58,943 nt of DNA from an uncultured Bacteroidota bacterium (GCA_937871435.1 CALMQM010000093.1:1-58943); one strand, 5' to 3'; shown: positions 1-8,936, counted from the first letter of the stretch. The notes: a model not told the origin generated them from the sequence alone. Numbers and translations are program-made.

Positions 1-59
1 TGCATGTATTAGGCCTGCCGCTAGCGTTAATCCTGAGCCAGGATCAAACTCTCCATTGT
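1..59 (-). rRNA. rrs: 16S ribosomal RNA, 5' end (truncated by window edge)
   Basis: The reverse complement contains GAGTTTGATCCTGGCTCAG, the universal 16S 5' primer site, followed by GATTAACGCTAGCGGCAGGC, the continuation typical of Bacteroidota. By alignment with the E. coli 16S start (8 nt before GAGTTTGATC) the mature 5' end falls near position 59. The rest of the rRNA operon lies beyond the left edge. Confidence 0.97.
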
Positions 60-218
60 AAAGTTGATTCTTAAATGCTCTGTGGGATTGTTACGTTATT
101 CTGAAAATCACAAAGAAATTGCGAAGTTCAGGGCTTGTTATTTCCTATTCATATCTTCAAAGAACGTTGACTTTATCTCTGTCAACCCCGTTGGGTTGAG
201 GACTTAGTTTTCAATTTG
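60..218 (-). other. rRNA operon leader (transcribed spacer before 16S)
   Basis: Sequence between the proximal rRNA promoter and the mature 16S 5' end on the minus strand. It carries no reading frame worth calling and should contain the processing stem and antitermination signals. One local inverted repeat, CAACCCCGTTGGGTTG, lies at about 183-198. The exact transcription start is inferred from the promoter motif, not seen. Confidence 0.6.
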
Positions 219-224
219 GGGATG

Positions 225-255
225 CAAAAGTAGTAACTACTTTCAACTTTCCAAA
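225..255 (-). promoter_or_regulatory. Proximal rRNA promoter (Bacteroidota consensus)
   Basis: Read on the minus strand, TTTG (252-255) is followed after exactly 19 nt by TACTTTTG (225-232). This matches the Bacteroidota primary sigma consensus, TTTG at -33 and TAnnTTTG at -7. It is followed by GCATCCCC, as in the distal promoter, and points into the 16S gene. Confidence 0.85.
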
Positions 256-407
256 GAAATTATGAAATTTTTTTAAGTTTTTTCATAATTTGCAGCTAAT
301 CAGTCAGAAAAACTCATTATTCAGGTTGCCGATTCAATTCCCCGGCATTCTATCAATTTCTGCTTTTCTGCCCCTTTTGTGTAAAAGAACTGGTGTGAAA
401 GGGGATG

Positions 408-438
408 CAAATGTAGCAAGAATTGTATTCCGTCCAAA
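408..438 (-). promoter_or_regulatory. Distal rRNA promoter (Bacteroidota consensus)
   Basis: Second copy of the same architecture on the minus strand: TTTG (435-438), 19 nt, TACATTTG (408-415), then the same GCATCCCC as at the proximal promoter. It makes a tandem pair 183 nt apart, as often seen for rRNA operons. The sequence from 439 to 630 holds nothing else I can identify. Confidence 0.8.
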
Positions 439-630
439 TATTGATGCAATTAATTTATGAACAGCTGTTCATGCCGGTTTTTGTATTTAAGGAGACACCT
501 CATTTAATGGGAATTTTCTAGAATTCCACATCGTTCATTTTTATCCTGCACAAACGCTATTCTCACCCTATGCATCACAACCATTTAACATAAAATCCGG
601 CGTAAAAAATTGACCTGGTTTCAATTTAAT

Positions 631-1380
631 TCAAGGTGTCGAAGATGAAACCGGAACAATTTTACCATTGAAATACCGATATCCTGTCTGCGTAAATTCA
701 GCTACAAATTTTGCCATTGCCTCCGGTGTAGTCGCCGCCTGAAAATCCGGAAATGCAGTAGAAAACATCTCCGTTTTTACAGATCCCAATGCAAGACAAT
801 TCACAGCAATGCCCAAATCCCTGAACTCTTCTGCTAAACATTCCGTCAGATTGATCACAGCTGCTTTACTCGAACAGTAAGCGCTCAGCCCCTTAAATTT
901 TACACTCCCCTGCACTCCACCCATGCTGCTGATGTTCACTATGTGTGCACAAATGTTTTTTCCCCCATCAATTGCATTCTCAGATTTCTCCGGTGCTCTC
1001 TCAAGCAAAGGAAGCAGCATGCGGATAATATTCACCGTTCCAAAAACATTCGTCGCGTACACTTCCTGCCATTCACTATTCGTGAGTGAAACAAAAGGCC
1101 GGTTGATCAACGTTCCTGCATTGTTGACAAGAAAATCAATGTGCGTACATTCATTCATGATTTCATCTTTCCATCTCTCAACATCTTCCTTTTTGGAAAT
1201 ATCACCGACCAATGGAATCAGTCGTGCTTCTGCCTGCAGATGGCAAGCTTCCTCTTTCAGAGTATCCAATCTTTCACTACTTCTGCTCACAGCGAAAACA
1301 GTGTTTCTTTTATCCGCAGACAATTGAAGTGCAACCTGAAATCCAATTCCGTTGCTGGCACCTGTTACTACTATATTCAT
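631..1380 (-). CDS. SDR-family NAD(P)-dependent oxidoreductase
   Basis: A 249-residue classical short-chain dehydrogenase. The Rossmann glycine motif TGASNGIG is at residues 6-13, NNAG at 86-89, the active-site serine at about 151-152, and the catalytic YxxxK pair at Y168/K172. I start it at the ATG directly before IVVTGASNGIG; an upstream in-frame extension of 37 residues has no family similarity. The substrate cannot be read from sequence; the overall pattern recalls sepiapterin-reductase-like and sugar/carbonyl reductases. It stands alone between the rRNA promoters and a divergent outer-membrane protein gene. Confidence 0.9.
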   Translation of the reverse strand: MNIVVTGASNGIGFQVALQLSADKRNTVFAVSRSSERLDTLKEEACHLQAEARLIPLVGDISKKEDVERWKDEIMNECTHIDFLVNNAGTLINRPFVSLTNSEWQEVYATNVFGTVNIIRMLLPLLERAPEKSENAIDGGKNICAHIVNISSMGGVQGSVKFKGLSAYCSSKAAVINLTECLAEEFRDLGIAVNCLALGSVKTEMFSTAFPDFQAATTPEAMAKFVAEFTQTGYRYFNGKIVPVSSSTP

Positions 1381-1557
1381 TGTTAAATTTCTTATTTGAC
1401 TATTCCAAAGGTGAAAAAAAATGTCCGTATAGCAAGTGATCCTGGTCATCCTGCACTTATATCCACATGCAACAAGATAATACTTGTGCAATGCTGTCGT
1501 TGCATTTGTTTTTTTTCAAACATCAGGAATCTCATTATCTTTACATGACTGGCAATT

Positions 1558-2112
1558 ATGAAAAAATCATCCACTATACTAATTCTATTTGTACTCATGT
1601 TTGGTTCAACTGCATTTTCGCAGGAAAACGAACCTCCTACTCCGATGGCAGCACCCGCGCCAAAACCGGGTTTTTGGGATCATATTTTCACAGGCGGAAA
1701 TTTCGGTTTGCAATTCGGAACGCAAACAATTGTTGAACTCGCACCACAACTTGGATATAAATTCACAGATAATTTTGCCGCCGGAATTGGTATCAAATAC
1801 CTTTATTACAAAATCAACAATTCATACTATAATTACTCCACCAATATCTATGGCGGTAGTGTTTTTGCACGACACATAATTTTCGATGAACTGTTTGTGC
1901 ATGCTGAAGTAGAAATGCTCAATCTGGAAGTTCCGGACCTTTATCGATTTGTGCGTAGAGATGTAACCAGCGTTTTTCTTGGAGGAGGATATCGTCAGAT
2001 GATTGGTGAAAATTCTTCGGTCAATTTTTTAGTGCTTTACAATGTCAATGAAACACTTTATTCCCCATACAGAAATCCAATCATTCGCATCGGATTCGGG
2101 ATTGGAATTTAA
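1558..2112 (+). CDS. Outer-membrane beta-barrel protein, unknown function
   Basis: 184 residues with a signal peptide (MKKSSTILILFVLMFGSTAFSQ) followed by a short proline/alanine-rich linker and then alternating aromatic/hydrophobic strands, such as GGNFGLQFGTQT and YGGSVFARHIIF, ending in a short strand IRIGFGIGI. This is the pattern of small 8-stranded barrels common in Bacteroidota. No enzymatic motif is visible. Its stop codon overlaps that of the converging gene, leaving no room for a terminator. Confidence 0.75.
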   Translation: MKKSSTILILFVLMFGSTAFSQENEPPTPMAAPAPKPGFWDHIFTGGNFGLQFGTQTIVELAPQLGYKFTDNFAAGIGIKYLYYKINNSYYNYSTNIYGGSVFARHIIFDELFVHAEVEMLNLEVPDLYRFVRRDVTSVFLGGGYRQMIGENSSVNFLVLYNVNETLYSPYRNPIIRIGFGIGI

Positions 2113-3542
2113 AAACGCGTTTCTAAAATAAAAGGGACAGCACCATACACGTGTAAATCCACGTTACGCATCACCTGATTGTAATAATCCTGTTTAGGCA
2201 TGTAGTAAATCTGGTACCCTTTTGCAAAATATTTTACCACTGCATCTTCATCCAGATAAGATCGGAATACAACATTCTTTCTCAAGGTATCTCCATTCTC
2301 TGCCACCAATTGATTGTACCATCTCCCTGCTACTATCACTGACCGGCGTGAAACCGAATCCGTCATACTCAGCACTTCTTTAGAAAATTGCATTCCGTTT
2401 CTGCGACGAGAATTGTATGACAATACAGGTCCTTTCAACACATCAAAAACCAAATCTTCTCCACCTGTATTAAAGTGAAAAGATATCGCAGAAGGACTGG
2501 ATGCATCAAATCTTTCGGAAGGTGAGATATTAAAAACAAAAGGAGAAAGAATAAGGCATACACACAGAAAATTAAAGGCTCTCTCATACAAATATTTTCC
2601 AAAAATCATCAGTACAAATGGAACCATTGGAATTAAATATCCTGATTCCATCGGAAGTTTTAAAAACGCGATGATATACAAATCCACTGCGACCAGCCAC
2701 GCAATCACAAATCTCTCGTTCACTGAACGGGGAAAAAGATATTTCTTTGCCGAGGCTCGAACCGGAAGAAACATCAGGATTATGGCAACAACCAAGGACA
2801 GAAATCCCAATACACCCCAAACTTCAACTGAAAATTTATAGAGTACTTTCGGAATAGATGGATAAGGTACATCATAATAGGTGAAAAATCCGAATCCATA
2901 TTGTTTGAATACCGGAATGTAGGCCAGCATTCCTATGATGATTGCAGGAATGCTCAATTTCAAAATACGGTTCAGATTATTTTTAACTCCTTCACTCTTT
3001 GCCAGAAGTATTGCAAAAGGGAGAAGCATTGCTCCACTCGTTATTCGGGAACCTATCGCCAGACCCAGAAACAAACCGGCAACTATCGGATTGCCTTTTA
3101 TCACAAAGTAGAAAGCGATGAGAATAAAAGCCAAAGCAAAATTGTAGTCAATTGTCGTGGTACTATGAATGTACACCACAGGAACCGCAGCTAAAGCAAA
3201 AGAAGCAAGATAGACAGACCGGAAACGCAGCGCTTTTAATGTAAAAAGAAAAAACAAAAACCCGACTGAACTAACCAGGGCGGTGATAAAATTCACAGCA
3301 AACGGGCCTCCTGATATAACCAGTGAACTAAGCCATTCATGCACCGGATACCCCGGCAATCGGCTCACTATATAGGTCCCGCTTTGATGCAAATTCATTG
3401 CAGTAATTGCAACTGCCCATGAATCGCCGTCCAGACCAAATCCGGAAAACAGAAATGGAATTCGGGATAAGAGAACTGCCAGAAAAAATCCGGCTGCCCC
3501 TACCTTCTCATTGCGAAAAATAGTTTTCAGATCCGGACTCAA
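2109..3542 (-). CDS. Polytopic membrane protein, GT-C / ArnT-like glycosyltransferase
   Basis: 477 residues with roughly ten hydrophobic segments. The N-terminal part resembles lipid-linked-sugar (GT-C) glycosyltransferases: a first membrane helix ending in SRIPFL, a first-loop acidic residue in GLDGDSWAVA, and SRLPGYPVHEW before the second helix. The soluble C-terminal tail (about 390-477) follows the last helix. Such enzymes move sugars from polyprenyl carriers on the outer face of the inner membrane. There is no in-frame ATG near the N-terminus and an in-frame stop lies just upstream, so TTG is the likely start. It leads a minus-strand envelope gene group. The acceptor is unknown. Confidence 0.65.
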   Translation of the reverse strand: MSPDLKTIFRNEKVGAAGFFLAVLLSRIPFLFSGFGLDGDSWAVAITAMNLHQSGTYIVSRLPGYPVHEWLSSLVISGGPFAVNFITALVSSVGFLFFLFTLKALRFRSVYLASFALAAVPVVYIHSTTTIDYNFALAFILIAFYFVIKGNPIVAGLFLGLAIGSRITSGAMLLPFAILLAKSEGVKNNLNRILKLSIPAIIIGMLAYIPVFKQYGFGFFTYYDVPYPSIPKVLYKFSVEVWGVLGFLSLVVAIILMFLPVRASAKKYLFPRSVNERFVIAWLVAVDLYIIAFLKLPMESGYLIPMVPFVLMIFGKYLYERAFNFLCVCLILSPFVFNISPSERFDASSPSAISFHFNTGGEDLVFDVLKGPVLSYNSRRRNGMQFSKEVLSMTDSVSRRSVIVAGRWYNQLVAENGDTLRKNVVFRSYLDEDAVVKYFAKGYQIYYMPKQDYYNQVMRNVDLHVYGAVPFILETRF

Positions 3543-3875
3543 TGCGGAATACGTTTTACACTTAGACTCATCGGATTTCTCCGGAAATCAATAACACACA
3601 TCGTAGGCTTAAAAAGCAAACAAAAGAAGCTTGATGTACTCCCCCTGCCTGTAAATTTCATTCAAATATGAAATAAAGATTCACACAAAGCAAGAATTGA
3701 GCTTTAGTCTTTGATACACTGTATTTTCAAAGGGGCAAACTGCTGTTGAATCGTGACGAATGTGAAAATAAATTGGCAAAGCAGGATATTATTTGTCCAG
3801 ATCAGTATTCAATAAATGTTCAAAAATCAGCCAACTCCTCACTCTATTTCACAACCCAGCCCTGATACAAATTGA
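3543..3875. other. Intergenic region, no feature recognised
   Basis: 333 bases between two minus-strand genes. I find no reading frame with coding character, no TAnnTTTG element on the minus strand, no hairpin with a T-run and no repeat. It presumably carries the promoter of the GT-C-like gene. Confidence 0.5.
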
Positions 3876-4562
3876 TTAAAAGTCCTCCAATTCCAGTCGG
3901 CTCATAAAATGTATTATCCGACCGGACTTTCGCTGAATATACGCAGTTGGTTTGGCAGGCGACCATTTGCGGGGATTCGGCAGAACAGCTGCGATTAATG
4001 AAGCTTCACGAACCGAAATATTTTTTGCAGGTTTATGAAAATACTCTTGTGCAGCCGCTTCTGTTCCATAAATCCCGTCACCCATTTCTATTACATTGAG
4101 ATACACCTCCATGATCCGTTGCTTACTCCAGAAAAGCTCAATCAAAAATGTAAAATAGACCTCAAAGCCCTTTCGAATCCATGAACGTGAAGGCCACAGA
4201 AAAACATTCTTAGCAGTTTGCTGACTGATTGTGCTTGCCCCTTTCATCCTTTTTCCCTTATGCCTGTCGTTATAAGCCTGCGCTTTACGAATCGCCTCAA
4301 GATCAAAACCAAAGTGTTCCTCAAAATTCTGATCCTCGGAAGCAATCACAGCCAAAGGCATCGCTGCACTCATGTTTTCTATTGCTGTCCAGTCTTTATG
4401 CATTTTCATGCTTTTCCCGTCTGATTTTTGTTCAACACAACGAATAAGCATTAAAGGAGTGAATGGAATTGGAACAAACCGAAACAAAATTACTGAACCA
4501 ATACTCAATCCAAGAAACCATAAGAATACCTTCAACAAAAAACGCAGTACCTTTTTTATCAT
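3876..4562 (-). CDS. mtgA: Monofunctional peptidoglycan glycosyltransferase
   Basis: 228 residues: one N-terminal membrane anchor (about 7-30) followed by a GT51 domain. The hallmark motif ASEDQNFEEHFGFD (74-87) carries the catalytic Glu76. KGASTISQQTAKN, the RKGFEVYFTFLIELFWSKQRIMEVYLN region and a terminal AVLPNPRKWSP motif follow in family order. There is no transpeptidase domain, so this is the stand-alone type that polymerises lipid II into glycan strands at the outer face of the inner membrane. Length fits MtgA. It is 37 nt downstream of the large secreted protein gene and could be co-transcribed with it. Confidence 0.93.
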   Translation of the reverse strand: MIKKVLRFLLKVFLWFLGLSIGSVILFRFVPIPFTPLMLIRCVEQKSDGKSMKMHKDWTAIENMSAAMPLAVIASEDQNFEEHFGFDLEAIRKAQAYNDRHKGKRMKGASTISQQTAKNVFLWPSRSWIRKGFEVYFTFLIELFWSKQRIMEVYLNVIEMGDGIYGTEAAAQEYFHKPAKNISVREASLIAAVLPNPRKWSPAKPTAYIQRKSGRIIHFMSRLELEDF

Positions 4563-4599
4563 ATGCTAATTCTAATCGTATTATTCAACCAATTCATTT

Positions 4600-7059
4600 T
4601 CACCAGGAGATTATCACTTCTTCATCCTTACTAAGATCAAACCAAAATACGAGATCGCTTCCGTCTTGTTTCATCCTGAGTTCCTTTCCTTCAACATTTA
4701 CATTACGGGCTTTTATTGAAAATGAAATGCCCCATAATTGTTTTCCGGACCTATTAATTACTCTCACCTTATTGCCATTTATTGGCACACATTCTACTTT
4801 TTCAAGATCCAATTGATGCGTGATAAACCGGTCAATAGTAGTCAGGTTTAAAAGTCCTTCATCCCGGAATTTTGCCTGGCGCATCAGTACCTTTTCAAAT
4901 TCAGGAGCAATCCGAATTTTGCTCCCAACTGTTTCGAAATAACCATTGGATGAATCAATCCTTGCAGGATACGCATGAATACAATAGGTAGCTCTGGATT
5001 GAACAAAATCTTTCAAACGTGATTCTGAAAAAGTAAAATCCCAAAGATCAGTACCCGGAGGATCAAGCGTATTCATGGTTGCCCAGTGAATTAAAGAATC
5101 ACTGCGTGTCGGATGCATCCAGAAATCCGGCAAAGGGAAACAATTTCCCCATCCCGAGTATGGAACACTCATGAACGAAAAATAACTGTATGGAGCATAG
5201 AGTCCTGAGTCTTCATAATAACTGTTCCACAAATAACGGACTCCATACTTTTGCCAAAGGTCCTTCGCATAATAGTCAGAATGCCTGTCAAGGCCATCAC
5301 ACATCAAATCCTCTCTGTTACTTTTTTGAGGATTATCATAACCATGATCTATCCATGTTGGTGAATGAAAAGTCTGACTAAAATCCTGTAATGCATCATT
5401 CAATAATTTCCGGTTTGTTGTGTAGTGATCCGGAGTATGTAAACAAATTTCATTTCCATCATGATTCAATTCCACAAGAAATTCCCGGAATCCCGGTGTG
5501 CCCTGAACAGTTGCAATTTCTGATTTTTCTCCGGCTACCCTATCGCTATTCATGACCTTGTCCGGATTAGCGTAAAACACACTCTTTGTAACAGGAATTT
5601 TATTTTTTACAAATCCACCCATTGCATTCTGTGCATGCAGAATCGTATCGCATCCGAAATATATTGCTCTTTGAGTTTGTAAAGATGTATAATCCGCATG
5701 TTCCGTCCAGATCAATGCAGCAGTTTTACCATTTTCATTTTTCATCAATCTGGGAAAAACGTTTTGATTCCAGTTCGTGTAGATAGTAATTTCTGATTTC
5801 AGGGAATCACCGGCCTGAAACAAACTCCGCGAAATGTCTGATTTCACATTGGTGCCTTTCTTCAATAAAGGAAAATGAAAAAAAGGATGATCGGCATAAT
5901 AATCCATGTTTACTATGCATCGCTTATGATCCGTATCAAGTTGTAATGACGATGCGTGCTTAGCGGACGGAATGAGTAAAGTATTTTCTCCATCGCCTGC
6001 CAGGAATCCACAATGATTCAGCCAATATTCATGCTGAAACCAGGCGGTATCGCTTAAAGTAGATGGAAGATATACTTCTTTCAAGTCAGGTACAAAATCA
6101 AAGATCAGGGCAGATCTGGCAACAGTACACTGTTGTTGGAAACGGGTAACAAAAGAAATTTCGAGTGAAGGTCGGAGAGTTGAAAAACAAAAAACAAAGC
6201 GGCTTATGGCAGTAGTATCTCGAGTTTCAAATTTTAAAAAAGTTGCGTCAGTAGAAACTGAATCCCCAAGGAAATTAAAGTCAGAGTTATATTTGTTGAT
6301 TGATTTCGATTTTTTCTGACTTACAAAATCTCCTTTTAAATAATAGAAGAATTCATTCAAAAGTATTTTTCCTTCACTGGTCAAAATTTTGATCGAGCCA
6401 CTTCCTGAATCATAATCAGCATTGAAATAATTGCCTGAATAAATCCTGTTCCACGATAAATTCTTATCACCATTAATAGGAGGATAGTTTTCAGGTAAAA
6501 ACACCGGCAATTGTTTTTCAATAAAATCCAGACTGACATCGTCAACGTCTACCTGAGAAGAAGCTGATTCATTCCAAACATAGATTGCGATAATATTTTC
6601 TGGTGAACTAAAATTTCGTGGGATTTTAAGTTCATTGTGTGAAGGAAACCAGGATCCGGAATTAGAATTCACCGGTGCTTTCAATGGATAATTCTCCCAA
6701 TAAACTTCAGAGTCTCCATGCTGAACACTTATCACAACAGATGCTTTTGGATCACCACCCGTAATTCTGACCTGCAGATCAAATACTATTTCAAGATTTT
6801 TATGAACACACTGCTCAGGAAATTTGCCTTTGTAGCCTATTCCAAAATGGTGAATGGAATCAGTCCTGCTGAAGAACTTCCCTGAAAACGCCTGACCTTC
6901 AATCCTTGTTTCCTGATTCACCCAGGACACTTCCGATGAGTTATTTTCCAAATCGGTTTTTGCGCTCCACAATGTGTCTGCCCTTCTTTCAGCAGAGACG
7001 AAAGAAAATTTCAATACTAAAAAAATAAGAAGGAATAGAATTTTCCGGATGCAGTTCAT
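4600..7059 (-). CDS. Large secreted protein with a NodB-like (polysaccharide deacetylase-type) core
   Basis: 819 residues with a signal peptide (to about residue 23, ending in SFVSA). The first 440 residues look like beta-rich carbohydrate-binding or jelly-roll material. The centre has a pattern of carbohydrate esterase family 4: WTEHAD (451-456) in place of the TFDDG motif, HTPDH (541-545) matching the metal-binding H[ST]xxH motif exactly, and then TWIDHGYDN. The C-terminal 80 residues resemble a small beta domain. Deacetylation of a glycan is a reasonable guess but the altered first motif makes activity uncertain. It sits between mtgA and a lytic transglycosylase, which suggests a periplasmic or surface polysaccharide substrate. 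Confidence 0.6.
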   Translation of the reverse strand: MNCIRKILFLLIFLVLKFSFVSAERRADTLWSAKTDLENNSSEVSWVNQETRIEGQAFSGKFFSRTDSIHHFGIGYKGKFPEQCVHKNLEIVFDLQVRITGGDPKASVVISVQHGDSEVYWENYPLKAPVNSNSGSWFPSHNELKIPRNFSSPENIIAIYVWNESASSQVDVDDVSLDFIEKQLPVFLPENYPPINGDKNLSWNRIYSGNYFNADYDSGSGSIKILTSEGKILLNEFFYYLKGDFVSQKKSKSINKYNSDFNFLGDSVSTDATFLKFETRDTTAISRFVFCFSTLRPSLEISFVTRFQQQCTVARSALIFDFVPDLKEVYLPSTLSDTAWFQHEYWLNHCGFLAGDGENTLLIPSAKHASSLQLDTDHKRCIVNMDYYADHPFFHFPLLKKGTNVKSDISRSLFQAGDSLKSEITIYTNWNQNVFPRLMKNENGKTAALIWTEHADYTSLQTQRAIYFGCDTILHAQNAMGGFVKNKIPVTKSVFYANPDKVMNSDRVAGEKSEIATVQGTPGFREFLVELNHDGNEICLHTPDHYTTNRKLLNDALQDFSQTFHSPTWIDHGYDNPQKSNREDLMCDGLDRHSDYYAKDLWQKYGVRYLWNSYYEDSGLYAPYSYFSFMSVPYSGWGNCFPLPDFWMHPTRSDSLIHWATMNTLDPPGTDLWDFTFSESRLKDFVQSRATYCIHAYPARIDSSNGYFETVGSKIRIAPEFEKVLMRQAKFRDEGLLNLTTIDRFITHQLDLEKVECVPINGNKVRVINRSGKQLWGISFSIKARNVNVEGKELRMKQDGSDLVFWFDLSKDEEVIISW

Positions 7060-7121
7060 TCAACACAAGAAATTGTGATGAACCAAAAGTAACACAAATC
7101 CGGACGGCGGAATAAGAAAAT

Positions 7122-8522
7122 TTACTGCTTACCCTTATAGGACTTTCTGGAAGATCCACCGGCTCTTGTATTGGCTTGTTTCACCGGGCTTTTAGTACCG
7201 GACAAACGCATTGCACGGTCAATACTGTCCTGAAGTGCCAATGAACCAGGATTCATATCCAGATTGAGCTTCAGCAATTTCACGGCATCTTCATAGCGTT
7301 GCCTTTTGGATAATTCTAAAGCTAGTAAATTCACATGCTCTTCACTAGCAGGGTACTTTCTCAAAACAATTTCTTTGTCTGAATTTGTAATGGCGGAGGC
7401 AATGTAGGTATACTCTTTACGAATCGCATTGACACGTTTCATGAAGTAATCGTAAGAAATCATGTCATCAATAAAATCCTGTTCGTAGTGATGAAGAATA
7501 TTTGTCAGTGATTCGTATGCTTCCCAGGGTTTTAATCCTTTTCTGTGATATTTTTTCAAATACTTGTCGCCTTGCACGAGGAACACAGTATCTCCATCCT
7601 GTTGTACAAGAGCATCAAAATTGACAAGTGAAGCCAGGGCTATTTGTGAGTAGTTCTGACTTTCATTCTTGAATCCTCCGCAGGTGGTTTGCCAGATCTG
7701 TAAAAACAAATCTACCCCACCTCTTGATGGATTGAGAGTATTGATTACACAATGAACATTCCCGGCACCTGCATGGTAGGCGTGTAAGACAAGAAGGCGA
7801 AACCAAATGTCCGTTTCTTTATACACGATTCCTCTTTCATCAAGGTATTTTTTCACATTGGCAATGCACCCTACTTTTAAAAGTCTGGCTGCTACACGTG
7901 CCGATTTTTCAAGATCTGATCTATCATCGTGAGTTTTGGTGATGCGTAAACCGTACCTTTTTGCTACACTTTTCATTAATTGAAATGGGCCACCGGCTCC
8001 TACATAAGATTTAGCTTTTTTCTTTCCCGGACTTTCAATTAACAAAATTGCCTGTGCATACCATGGATCACAATCCTGTTCTTCAAATACAGTGATTGCT
8101 TTGCTTATATCTTCCAGCGTTTTCTTTACTTCATAAAATTCACCTTTACCTGCGGTAACATATAAATTTGTCGCGCTATCAAGACAATTTGCTACACATA
8201 CGCTGTCTTTGAAAGATGTTTTCTGCGGTTCACTTTGATTCATCCATACCGACCGGCTCACCACATGAATGGGTTTACGACAGGAAGCCACATTGATTAT
8301 ACAAGAATCACTGGTCATGGAAATGACATCACGCCAAAAACGAGCCTGGGCAAGTGTATCCCACCCTTCTTTATAAAGGGAAGAGTCGCGAAGAAAGTTC
8401 AAACGCAGGGTGTCTTTGGAGGTAATAACAGTTTTCACTACTACCTGAGTTGCACCAATGGTTTCAGCTTTCATCGACGATGAAAAACAAAGGCTCAATA
8501 AAAAGATAAAGAATCTTTTCAT
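7122..8522 (-). CDS. Lytic transglycosylase (SLT-type, MltD-like)
   Basis: 466 residues with signal peptide MKRFFIFLLSLCFSSSMKA. The lysozyme-like SLT domain spans about 140-330. It has the catalytic glutamate in LLIES (E163), GAGGPFQLM (175-183), which stands for the usual G-x-x-GLMQ, and a later HAYHAGAGNV segment. The C-terminal 100 residues are helical with TPR-like character (LALELSKRQRYEDAVKLLKLN) and a basic tail. No LysM is present. It cleaves glycan strands to anhydromuropeptides in the periplasm. It is 62 nt upstream of the NodB-like gene in the same direction, so the group can be read as one envelope operon. Confidence 0.85.
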   Translation of the reverse strand: MKRFFIFLLSLCFSSSMKAETIGATQVVVKTVITSKDTLRLNFLRDSSLYKEGWDTLAQARFWRDVISMTSDSCIINVASCRKPIHVVSRSVWMNQSEPQKTSFKDSVCVANCLDSATNLYVTAGKGEFYEVKKTLEDISKAITVFEEQDCDPWYAQAILLIESPGKKKAKSYVGAGGPFQLMKSVAKRYGLRITKTHDDRSDLEKSARVAARLLKVGCIANVKKYLDERGIVYKETDIWFRLLVLHAYHAGAGNVHCVINTLNPSRGGVDLFLQIWQTTCGGFKNESQNYSQIALASLVNFDALVQQDGDTVFLVQGDKYLKKYHRKGLKPWEAYESLTNILHHYEQDFIDDMISYDYFMKRVNAIRKEYTYIASAITNSDKEIVLRKYPASEEHVNLLALELSKRQRYEDAVKLLKLNLDMNPGSLALQDSIDRAMRLSGTKSPVKQANTRAGGSSRKSYKGKQ

Positions 8523-8618
8523 GTTTCTATTCTCTATAAAAATAGAGATACGCTTCGCAATTAACGAAGTTCAATTAAATTTAGTGTGAATCTTACAGCT
8601 TTGGAAACCCGGAACGGA

Positions 8619-8918
8619 TCAAACACCTCGTTCCTTCTCTTTGTGTCGTTTAATTTGGCGAGACAATGTTTCCATGCACAGGTCAGTAGCTTCTTCGAAA
8701 GTTCTGCATTGTTCTTTTGCCAGTATATCGTTACCGGGGACCTGTATTTTGATCTGAACAATTTTATTCTTGTTGTCGCTGGCTTTATCAATTTTTAAAA
8801 AGACTTCACCGCCAATAATATGATCGTAAAATTGCAAGAGTTTATCTACTTTGTCCTGAACGAATTGAAGTAATTTTGAATCTGCATCAAAATGAATGGA
8901 TTGAACTCTGATCTTCAT
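8619..8918 (-). CDS. hpf: Ribosome hibernation-promoting factor, short form (HPF/RaiA family)
   Basis: 99 residues beginning MKIRVQSIHFDAD, with the beta-alpha-beta-beta-beta-alpha layout of the S30AE domain: a helix KLLQFVQDKVDKLLQFYD, strands around EVFLKIDKA and KIVQIKIQVPG, and a basic helix LCMETLSRQIKRHKEKE. It lacks the C-terminal dimerisation domain of long HPF. It binds the small ribosomal subunit and inactivates ribosomes in stationary phase. It is the third gene of rpsU-xerC-hpf, a gene order widespread in Bacteroidota. Unlike its neighbours it has a full Shine-Dalgarno sequence (see separate entry). Confidence 0.92.
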   Translation of the reverse strand: MKIRVQSIHFDADSKLLQFVQDKVDKLLQFYDHIIGGEVFLKIDKASDNKNKIVQIKIQVPGNDILAKEQCRTFEEATDLCMETLSRQIKRHKEKERGV

Positions 8919-8923
8919 AATAA

Positions 8924-8930
8924 TCCTCCT
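8924..8930 (-). promoter_or_regulatory. Strong Shine-Dalgarno before hpf
   Basis: The minus strand reads AGGAGGA then 5 nt then ATG of hpf. This is a perfect anti-SD complement. It is unusual here: nearly every other start in this window, including rpsU, has no SD. Confidence 0.8.
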
Positions 8931-8936
8931 GAAAAT

